A stretch of 64,000 bases of DNA from Ciona savignyi (lineage: Eukaryota; Chordata; Ascidiacea; Phlebobranchia; Cionidae): contig CH003126.1 in the NCBI GenBank assembly GCA_000149265.1, forward strand, positions 399,949 to 463,948, in the 5' to 3' direction. The notes beneath the pieces were generated by a model. That model ran no database searches. It worked only from the letters and a program-made list of their open reading frames with translations, and was not told where the DNA came from. This document shows positions 55,313 through 64,000 of this stretch, one piece after another; within the stretch, counting starts at the first letter, position 1, and the number at the start of each line of letters is the position of its first letter. Both the position numbers and the translations under genes were made by a program.

Positions 55313-56149
55313 TTAATTTTTCTAAAGCCAACTTTGGCACGGGTGGGTTTAAACGAGCCACCGTATAATCAATTATTAACAAGCTTAAAATTATTCTATT
55401 GACAAGCAAAACGTCTGTGACGGGTTGTTGTATTACAGACATGCGCTACATGCACTTCTATGAAACATTAATAACATGGTTGCAATTGTAATGTGGGTTG
55501 TTTTGCTTTCAAATAACGTATCTCCCACTCCAATCATGTAAACTGTTTGTGTGGAGTCGTTAGAATTCAGCAAGCTCAATACATTACGCCAACGACTTAT
55601 ATACACACCTCGTATACCGCACCTGTTGTGAAAATGCGTTCATTTCTATCCCTGTAGTTAATACGTGCAGGATTCCAGACTTATTTGTGCCCTGTAATCA
55701 TGTGTGCCCTGTAATCAACTGTAATCATGCCCGCATGTATGTAATAATCTTTTACTCTGATATGTAACATTCTTTGCGTGCATTTCGTGCTATAAAACCC
55801 GACGTGTTTCGCTTTATTTTCATTCACTAAGATTCACTACCAAGTACCTCCAATGCAAGAATACAACAGCACCTATCAAAGGATTGCAAAGACTTAAACC
55901 CTAATTTTACAGTAGGAAATAATAATATGCGTAGATATATATGACTTAGATATATATGCCGTTGGATAACGTTTACTAACCAAATCATCGTTAATTTCTT
56001 ATCTGTCTGTCATGTACTTCACGTGTCCATATAAAAGGTCAATATTTTGGAACGTGTGGGGGAATGGTTAATACGACGGATATCAAACCCTAACCCACCA
56101 AAAGCTATTCGGTCGAATTTTCTATTTAACTTAACAACTGACATTCGTC
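55313..56149. other. Intergenic; possible orphan promoter
   Basis: A TATAAA at about 55791 is followed by short-peptide-sized text (ATG at 55853, 14 codons), with no convincing gene. A SINE-B head fragment lies at about 56052-56105. Confidence 0.3.
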
Positions 56150-56476
56150 AAATTTCATTTTAGTTTTTTTGTCACTAAAGCCCACTGGACAAAACCTTTT
56201 CTAAAGCCGGCCCCCACACAGTACAGGTCGCGTTTTATCGCACACTCTTCTTTGGGGCTTAAATCGCTTAATTAATTTTTATTTCAACAGTATTGTTTTC
56301 GCCTAGGTTTGGCTGCCGCGTCCGCCATATATTAATGTTGTAACATCCATTTTTTCTAAGTTACCTGTTTTAACCACTGTTCGTTTGCCGTTTTTCCTGA
56401 AAACGCAGGAGTGCTGTGTGTTTGCTTGATTTGCCATTAATTAATATTGGAGCAAAAATGAATAAACTAAACTAAA
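56150..56476 (+). mobile_element. Repeat C, mosaic of subtypes a and b
   Basis: A subtype-a head (CGCACACTCTTCTTTGGGGC) runs into a subtype-b tail (GGCTGCCGCGTCCGCCATAT, GAATAAACTAAACTAAAA). Confidence 0.75.
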
Positions 56477-56777
56477 ATCATTCGACTCGCGCAAATGCAA
56501 CACCCAATGCTTTCAAATATATCAATATTTATATAGAATGGAGTCGCAACGCAACATATAGAAATAAACAAGTTATAATACTTGAATATAAAACTAAATG
56601 CAATAAACAAATATATAAAACATGTTGGTTTGTCAATTCGCGTTTTCGACGAATTTGGACGGTGTTTATCAAATTCTACACAGTTTCTACGCATATGAAT
56701 GCTCACAAGTGTAATTCAATGGAGAAAAATTGTACAAAACGTAAATATTTTGAAAACATGTTTTTTTTTCTTTTTTT

Positions 56778-59700
56778 TCAGTCCTTTTTGATGACAGCGT
56801 TCGACAGAAGATAGACCTGGTTACCAGCGGTGGCTGCTATCATTGTGGCGTCATTATGATGCTGTTTGAGCCGATTTCGATCGTGATCGATGCTATAGAC
56901 TCCAGACGGGAGGTTCATGATTATACCAGAGCTCTGAAAATAGTGTCGGTTGGTTGGATTTATTCGCAGGATAGTATAATTGTGCTTTTCCCCCATGAAT
57001 GGGAAAACGGAATGGGAAACGCAATGGGCGTTTAACACACGGGCAATCGTCAGATCACATCGCGCCCACCGTCGGATTTTCGAAGCTACTGCAGTGTGTT
57101 GTGTATTCTTAAACGTTCGTTCTATTTTAGGTAGAACCAATTAAACCATTTGGTTCAGAACATAACAACTAGAAAAACAGAACTTATCAACTAGCTAGAG
57201 ACCAGTTTTGAATCCATGATCCCTTTGACTGAAAGGCAACATATTAACCAGCCAAGTTAGGATAGGATATTCATGTTTACCCCCGTGAATGGGAAAACTA
57301 AGGGGGTTAACACACAGGCAATCGTCAGATTACCCCGCGCCCACCGTCAGTTAGTCGAAAGTTAGTCGTAACTCGTGGGTGGTACAGGGTTGTGGGCGTT
57401 GTTGAGTATACTGTTGTGTTTGAATGTGTCGTTCGATTATTGTGTGGCAACCCCCTAGATAGAGCGTTAGTGATCTGCATATTGTGGGGTCAAAACCAGC
57501 TTCTGACTGCACGTTTGTGTCCAAGGGAGCTCTTAGCCATCATCGTCTGAACCCAGTGGATTAATGGGTTCCAACAAATTAAAGGAACTTTTCTATAACA
57601 CACAACACATTACAATAGCTCCGAAAACCCAACGCTGGGCCGAAGGTAATCTGACGATTTCCCGAATTATAAGCCACTTGTGTTCTCCTATTTATGGAGA
57701 TAAAAAATTAAATACCCTTTACTCTATACACATGCAAATACCTAAAGACTACTTCTTATGCGCATGCAAAGTGAAGACTTCTATTATAGAATAAACAACC
57801 AGTTTATATTCATTAGATCCAAACAACGTAAACAAGGACTTAATTGTGGACATAAGCGATTCGGCAACCCTTTTCATTTCTATGTCAAAAGAGTTCTACT
57901 CTTCTTCAAATTTGTGTGTTTTTCCTATACTTTGTAATTTATGAAGTAACTTTCATAAGTGGTGATTGACGTTTCGTTGCACAATGGCTCAGCCAAAATT
58001 AACACGAGAAATGTGTATTTAGAGTTTTGACAGTGAAGGTTAATCCTATTAAATCAACATTCAAAATTGCCCTGCTGTAATAACATGTATAATAAAGGCG
58101 ACATTACTGTCTGTGTGTATAGAGGTAAAACTTATGAACGATTTAGCTAAATGTGGCCTTTGTATCATGGTGGTATAAGAGGAATATATGTAGAGAAATT
58201 TAAACTTAACCACCGTTTACTCCTATAAGGATAGGATAGGATATTCATGGTTATCCCCATGAATGGAAAAACCAAGTAGTTTGCACACGGGCAATCGTCA
58301 GATCACCTCGCACCCACCGTCGGGTTACCGGAGCTATTGCATTGTGTTGTGTATGATAAACACGTTCCTTCAATTTAGTACAACCCATTAATCCGCTGGG
58401 TTCGGGCAATGTCCGTTAAGTGCCTTGCCCGAGGACACAACCGACCAGTTTCGAGTCTGCAACCCTTCAGTTGAAAGGCGTCACACTAACCCACCATACT
58501 AATCGGTCGGACCGAGATAAATATATTAAAGTATCTGTATGTTGAAGCTTTTATTATAATGGTAAAATCAATGAATATCGGACAATTAAAGTATATTTTT
58601 ATATACATTAATAAAATTGTAATGGAAAAGTTTTCAGTATTAGTCCGTTATGTTTGGGTTACACATAATAAGGATCAAAGATATTGGAAAAACTAAAGAC
58701 TTGTTCATAAGCAGTCGCCAGATTACCCCATAACTACCACTGGATTTACAGAGCTATTGCAGTGTGTTGTATATGACTGAGACGTTTATTCAGTTATAGT
58801 AGAACGCATCCACTAGATTTTGGCAATGTCTGTTAAGTGTTGCTCAAGGACACAACAGATTAGTTAGCGAGCAGTTTCGAACCTTTGACCTTTCAGCTAA
58901 AGACGACGCACCAATCCACCAAGCTATTCAGTCAAACAAGTAGTGAAGAATTTGAATAACTGAATCATCATCCTTAGTACATTTTGTAGACAAATAACAA
59001 AAACAAAAAACCACAATTAACTTACGCCAAGCGTCGTTTTATCGATGATTCTCACCATGTTATTGTCCGAACCTCCGCATATGATGTGCTGCCTGCCCAG
59101 CCATTGTCCACAGTATAACTGAGAATGAAAGATGTTCACGCTAAAGCACAAACCAAGAATTATACCAATTAAACAAACATACAATGTAAAGTACAAATTG
59201 ATTTTTAAACAAGACCATTGCCACTAAAAAAAGGTTGTGCAATAATATATTTCTTAACAACTATGTATTTTGCAGCAGTATTAGTTATGAATATGTAGAT
59301 GTTCTTGTTGATATTGGTAGAATTGGTGGCTTGGGTGGTTGTAACAATTGCAGCAAAGATGGAAACATACATTGCCGAAATAACTGCAAAACGCGTATTT
59401 CATCAAATGGATATGATATTCATGTTTTATCCCAGTGAATGGAAAAACCAAGGGGGTTAACACACGGGCAATCGTCAGATCACCACACGCCCACCGTCGG
59501 GTTACCGGAGCTATTACATTGCGTTGTGTATGATTCACACATTGCTTTAATTTGGTAAAACCCACCATAAAACTTGATAGTAGCTTTGATATTTTTATTA
59601 AAAACCAAGTTCTGAATAAAACAGTGTTCTCCTTTGCCTAGGGATTAGTGGTTGTGTGTAGAGTCCTGTTTGACGTCATTATGGGAAAACAAGGGGGCAC

Positions 59701-62700
59701 GTTTGAAACATGAACCTACGACCAAATCTATTCTGTGATGCCACAAAGAAAAAGATGTCACAAAAAAGGCATTGTGCTGTAACAATAGAGGGATAGGTCA
59801 CATTATCCCACAAAATGGCTGATCAACAGAAAGGTTGTTTTGATGACAATCTACATTTGTTAAGATAACCATGTTTTTGTTCTTTTAGGTGGAAAATGAT
59901 GGTTATTATTAAAATACAAGATCACCACATACCCTTAATTCGGGTTAACAAACAATGCATCGTTAGTAAGATAGGTTACATGGCAGTTTATTTAGGCCAT
60001 CCAATTTTATTTGATTGAAATATGCCATGTGCGTTTTACCCTTAACCATACACAACAAACTGCAATAGCTTGGTTAATATAACAGTGGGCACGAGTTGAT
60101 ATAAAGGTAACCAGTGTGATAATGCTTTTACATATTCGTAAGGTAATCTACTGAATATAAACAATTAATTATTTTTTCAATATTTATTTTTTTTGGGGTA
60201 GTTTAGCGCCCACGTCAAAATATACCAAATTTTAACAGTTTATTCCTTTTTTTTAGACGTGTTCTAACGACTGTCGTTTTGCCGTTTTTTCCCGTTTTCC
60301 AAATTTTTACCAATAGTCCCGCTTCGTGTTTTCATCGTGGAAACAAAAAATAAACTAAGCTAAACTAAACTGTGTATTGACACGATTTTTGATATTTCTT
60401 GATTTTTGCGATCCATCATATTAAGGCAATAAATATTAGGAAACTTTTTTAGACATGCAACTGTACATTTTTCTCATGACCAAAACAAACTCAAGAACCA
60501 GCAACAAATATTTAGTTTAATATTATCATACCAAAGAGTCTCCTGAAAAGTCTGGAGGTAAGGTCTGGATCCTGTTCCCGCTTCCCAAATCCCAAACCTG
60601 GAATTTATTTCATAGATAGGATAGGATATTCATGTTTATCCCCGTAAATGGGTAAACCAAGGAGGTTAACACACTGGCAATCGTCAGATCACCTTTCGCC
60701 CACTGTTGGGTTACCCATTAATCCTCTGGGTTCGGGCAATGTTTGTAAAGTGCCTTGCCCAAGGACTTAGCCGACTACCTAGCGACCAGTTTCGTACATG
60801 CAACCCTTCGCCTGAAAAGCGACGCATTTAACCACCAGGATAATCCGTCGGACAATTGATACACTCGTCAATCTATCACATGCACAAGGTCGATTAGCCT
60901 AACCAACTAAAGTAATCAATCTTAGCCTACTGTAGCCTTCCTGATTTCAATTGAAAAGTCTTATTTAGTTCAAACAAGAAACTTATCAGCACCTGTAACA
61001 CATCATGCTTTCTCCAGGAAGAAGTTAGAATGTGTTTTCGATCAATGTCGATACCCTCGCCACATATATGAGGTCCAAATATCCGTCTGTTAGGACAGGA
61101 TTAGTATAATTTTTTATAAACATTTTTTATGTGGGTTTAGCGGTCAAGTCTAATTATACCGAACATTGATAATTTATTGCTTTTTTTAGACGTGTTCTAT
61201 CAACTGTCGTTTTGCCATTTTTTTCCTGTTTTCCAAATTTTTATCAAAGGTCCTGCTTCATGTTTTCATCGTGGAAACAGAAAAAATAAATTTTAAAAAT
61301 TGTTTTATTTCCCAATCATATTGTCAGGCAAAATACCAATGTTTATTTTAAAGAGTGAAAAATGGAACAGTTTACATACATATATTTAAACATTTCCACA
61401 ACATTAATATAATATCTTTCAACTAGCTCAGTTAACGGCATAGTTTTTTCCATGGTTTACAACAATATTTTGTAAACAGATTCACACTAGTTGGATTACC
61501 CCTTATTTACACAGATGTTTCCCATGTTAAACCACTTTATCTGGCTGAATAAATAAAGATTTCCCCACAACAAGTATATAGGATAGGATATTCATGTTTA
61601 TCCCAGTAAGTGGGAAAACCAAGGGAGTTATCACACGGGCTAATGTACTACAGGTTCGAAACTGGTTGCCAGCTAGTCGGTTGTGTTCTTGGGTAAGGCA
61701 CTTTACATACATTGCCTGAACCCAGTGGAATGATAGGTTCTACTAAATTAAAGAAACATGTGAATCACAACACACTGCAATAGTTCTGGTAACACAACGG
61801 TGGGCGCGAGACTGTCTGAAGATTGCCTGTGTGTTTTAAGGCCAATTACATTTTCTCATTCACCGGATAAAAATAAATATCCTGTCCTATTTTCCAGTAT
61901 ACATGTATAAAATCACTGAAACAATACGATTTGATTAACATTCAATCACCACTGTACCTGACAGAGTGCTCGGCCCGCTGGTCCCATATCTGCACCGTAT
62001 CATCCCAACCCCCTGATAGGAAGATCTGTTCGGATGGGTGGTGGGTGACGGCGAACACGCGGAATCTGTGCCCGTCCATCACCAGTCTGTTGGGGCTGAA
62101 AATGAAACAAATTGGTTGGGTAAGTTGAAAGTGTTAAACAAGGGGCATGCTTTGCACAATGGGGGCTTTTTTACAATGCAACAGGCACGTAAAAATTAAT
62201 ATAAATAAAAAATATTTTGGATTAGAATAGGATAGAATGTTCATGTTTATCCCCGAGAAGGGAAAACCAAGGGGGTTAACACACAATCGCCCTTTGTCGG
62301 TTACCGGAGTTATNNNNNNNNNNNNNNNNNNNNNNNNNNNNNNNNNNNNNNNNNNNNNNNNNNNNNNNNNNNNNNNNNNNNNNNNNNNNNNNNNNNNNNN
62401 NNNNNNNNNNNNNNNNNNNNNNNNNNNNNNNNNNNNNNNNNNNNNNNNNNNNNNNNNNNNNNNNNNNNNNNNNNNNNNNNNNNNNNNNNNNNNNNNNNNN
62501 NNNNNNNNNNNNNNNNNNNNNNNNNNNNNNNNNNNNNNNNNNNNNNNNNNNNNNNNNNNNNNNNNNNNNNNNNNNCGGAGTTATTGCAGTGTGTTGTATA
62601 TGATTCACATGTTCCTAAAATTGGGTAGAACCCATTAATCCGCTGGGTTCAGGCAATGTCCGTTAAGTGCCTTTTAACCAAAAATTCAAAATTTGGTGAT

Positions 62701-63498
62701 CATGGAAAATTTGTAGGTCACCACAATACTATATGAACATTGGTAGGAAGCAAAACTATGTTTGCCAGTAATATGATTAGTTGTGTTGATAACAACAATT
62801 TGAAATTGCCGATTTAAATCCATCAAGATTAATGTATCTGAGTTAAAACATGATGCGACTGCACCGCAGCATTACTCAGTCAGAATCGATTAATTAAATT
62901 TTCCACAAATGAAAGAATTTTATTCTTAATTAAGCATAGAGTTATTGTTTAAACTGTGCAAGGCACTTACCGAACATTGCCTAAGCCCAGCGGATTAATG
63001 GGTTCTGCCAATTTCAAGGAATGTATGTCTCAGTTATACAATACACTGCAATAGCCTTGGTAACCTGACGGTAGGAGCGAGGTGATATGACGTTTAATCA
63101 CTTGTTAACCAACCGCCTTGTGTTTTCCCATTCGCGGGGATTAATATAAACATCCTATCACTTTGGTACATCATAAAGGAATTTGTGATGTAATACACTG
63201 CAATAGCTCCAGAACCCGCCGGTGGGTGTTAGGCGATATGATGATTGCCCATGTCTTTACCCCTTTATGCTTTCCCATTCACAAGGATAAACATAAACAT
63301 CATATCACCTTGGTTCATAGAACTTGGTTTTCTGGCCAGTCTCCACATCATATTGATATATCTGCTCAGTGCTTCCAGCTGTCAGGATATGATCAACGGA
63401 TGGCGATAGAGATGACGCGAGTATCTGACGTTGTTCGTGTATCGTCTGCAACGCAGTCGTAGTGGAAATGTGCCAGAACTTGACCATTCCTCCAGCGT
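56778..63498 (-). CDS. WD40-repeat protein, 3' part (six exons)
   Basis: A beta-propeller protein I cannot place in a named family. Exons: 63309-63498, 61958-62095, 60993-61086, 60532-60597, 59026-59118 and 56778-56933. Phases match and the last exon ends in TGA. Repeat cores are easy to see: AGGMVKFWHI, ILTAGSTEQIYQYDVETG, SGGWDDTVQIWDQR, ILTSSWRKHDVLQVWDLGSG and IICGGSDNNMVRIIDKTTLG, that is, five or so blades. GHRFRVFAVTHHPSEQIFLS and GPHICGEGIDID seem characteristic of the subfamily. The C-terminal exon adds GVYSIDHDRNRL and AATAGNQVYLLS. The first visible exon starts in mid-codon, so more 5' exons lie beyond 63498 and probably outside the window. Function unknown; WD40 proteins are usually scaffolds. 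Confidence 0.85.
56973..57357 (-). mobile_element. SINE-A, one full copy plus a tail fragment
   Basis: A diverged full copy (56973-57256) is followed directly by the tail third of another (57257-57357), same orientation. It lies in the last intron of the WD40 gene. Confidence 0.85.
57440..57712 (+). mobile_element. SINE-A, diverged
   Basis: TGAACCCAGTGGATTAATGG, CACAACACATTACAATAGCT and a decayed tail. Confidence 0.75.
58230..58512 (-). mobile_element. SINE-A, full length
   Basis: AGGATAGGATAGGATATTCA to TACTAATCGGTCGGAC. Confidence 0.92.
58680..58935 (-). mobile_element. SINE-A, diverged
   Basis: GCAGTCGCCAGATTACCCCA to a decayed head (CCAAGCTATTCAGTCAAAC). Confidence 0.75.
59408..59566 (-). 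mobile_element. SINE-A tail half
   Basis: GGATATGATATTCATGTTTT to AATTTGGTAAAACCCACC. Confidence 0.85.
60050..60160 (+). mobile_element. SINE-A fragment, decayed
   Basis: ACACAACAAACTGCAATAGC, CAGTGGGCACGAGTTGATAT. Confidence 0.55.
60185..60372 (+). mobile_element. Repeat C subtype a
   Basis: TTTTTAGACGTGTTCTAACG and CATCGTGGAAACAAAAAATA, tail CTAAGCTAAACTAAA. Confidence 0.85.
60616..60855 (-). mobile_element. SINE-A with internal deletion
   Basis: GATAGGATAGGATATTCATG to GGATAATCCGTCGGAC. The middle, about 60 bp around the GCTATTGCAG block, is missing. Confidence 0.85.
61105..61292 (+). mobile_element. Repeat C subtype a
   Basis: GTGGGTTTAGCGGTCAAGTC, TTTAGACGTGTTCTATCAAC, TTTTCATCGTGGAAACAGAA. 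Confidence 0.85.
61578..61888. mobile_element. Two SINE-A copies fused tail-inverted
   Basis: A minus-orientation tail third (61578-61645) joins a plus-orientation copy lacking the outermost head (61646-61888). Confidence 0.8.
62226..62680 (-). mobile_element. SINE-A spanning an assembly gap
   Basis: The tail third lies left of the gap and the rest to its right. CGGAGTTAT occurs on both edges of the gap. Confidence 0.75.
62314..62575. other. Assembly gap (262 N)
   Basis: Inside a SINE-A. Identical edge bases suggest an assembly break in repeats. Confidence 1.
62957..63152 (+). mobile_element. SINE-A, head truncated
   Basis: GCAAGGCACTTACCGAACAT to ATATAAACATCCTATC. Confidence 0.8.
63185..63303 (+). 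mobile_element. SINE-A tail third
   Basis: ACACTGCAATAGCTCCAGAA to AACATAAACATCATATC. It ends six bases before a WD40-gene exon. Confidence 0.75.
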
Positions 63499-63511
63499 CT
63501 GGTATGGATTG

Positions 63512-63655
63512 TCCGACCGGTTATTATGGTGGGTTAGTGCGACGCCTTTTAACCGAAAGGTTGCAGGTTCGAAACTGGTGGCTAGCTAGTCGGTTGTGTT
63601 TTTGGGCAAGGCACTTAACTGACATTGCCCAAACCCAGCAGATTATTCAGTTATT
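63512..63655 (+). mobile_element. SINE-A head half
   Basis: GTCCGACCGGTTATTATGGT, then GGTTGCAGGTTCGAAACTGG. It starts 14 bp from the first visible WD40-gene exon. Confidence 0.88.
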
Positions 63656-63662
63656 CTGAAGA

Positions 63663-63950
63663 ATATTCATGTTATGAAGAATATTCATGTTAATTAGAAA
63701 ACATTTTCTAGGGGTATTATCACATGGGTTACATTACCTCATGTGCACTATCGGGTTACTATAAAGCTATTGCAGTTTGTTGTACATATTATTGAGATAT
63801 CACTTTTGTTTTAGTAGAAGTCATTAATCCGCTGGATTTAGCCGATGTCCGCTAAATGCCTTGCCCATGGACACAACCGACTCTCCAGCGACCGGTTTTG
63901 AACCTGTAACCCTTTCGGTTGAAAGGCAACCCAACAAGCTATTCAACAGA
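63663..63950 (-). mobile_element. SINE-A, diverged, with duplicated head end
   Basis: Traceable from ATTCATG to the head. CTGCAACCCTTTCGGTTGAA recurs at 63958, so a second head follows at the window edge. Confidence 0.75.
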
Positions 63951-64000
63951 AAAAAATCTGCAACCCTTTCGGTTGAAAGGCAAAACACTAACCCAACAAG

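Noticed and set aside
55791-55900. TATA box followed by a 14-codon ATG frame as a small gene
   Set aside because: The peptide is too short and unremarkable, and no exon follows with matching phase.

Overview
This window is gene-dense, intron-rich, AT-rich animal DNA crowded with short interspersed repeats, and it fits an ascidian tunicate of the genus Ciona or a close relative. The strongest clue is a preprocalcitonin gene whose mature peptide has the ascidian layout: an N-terminal C-x5-C ring, WLHELG, and a GP-amide end. It differs at several residues from the C. intestinalis peptide as I remember it, so C. savignyi or another relative is possible. The species call is inference.

Genes from left to right: (1) the 5' part of NUP205 on the minus strand, 14 exons from 16584 to the left edge; (2) two small minus-strand genes, 16946-17344 and 17685-18137, for single-pass mitochondrial-type membrane proteins that look like tandem paralogues; (3) a plus-strand choline/ethanolamine phosphotransferase-like gene, 22031-28455; (4) MOCS2 on the minus strand, with MOCS2A and MOCS2B as successive reading frames 5 nt apart in a shared exon, 29179-31900; (5) intronless METTL17 (32623-34023) and intronless USP30 (34956-36422), both minus; (6) SCPEP1, a secreted serine carboxypeptidase, minus, 39751-47650, with one exon cut by an assembly gap; (7) calcitonin, plus, 49484-52402; (8) the 3' part of a WD40-repeat gene, minus, 56778-63498.

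Introns and spacers are filled with repeats. SINE-A is about 290 bp, with a tRNA-like head and a (TATCC)n tail, and has some 40 copies or fragments. SINE-B is about 110 bp, tRNA-derived, with an A-rich tail. Repeat C ends in (TAAAC)n. There are also foldback elements (D), a family with GGCGTTGATT-type ends (E), an hAT-like element and a 2.35-kb Kolobok-type DNA transposon. Three runs of N are assembly gaps.

Functionally, several genes serve mitochondria or membranes: METTL17 (mitoribosome maturation), USP30 (outer-membrane deubiquitinase), the two small presequence-bearing proteins and the phosphotransferase. MOCS2 makes both molybdopterin synthase subunits. I see no retroviral, LTR or Polinton-like element. 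The most interesting structures sit where repeats meet splice sites: a minisatellite grown from a NUP205 splice donor, a SINE whose target-site duplication copied an exon end with its donor, and a tandemly duplicated splice acceptor.
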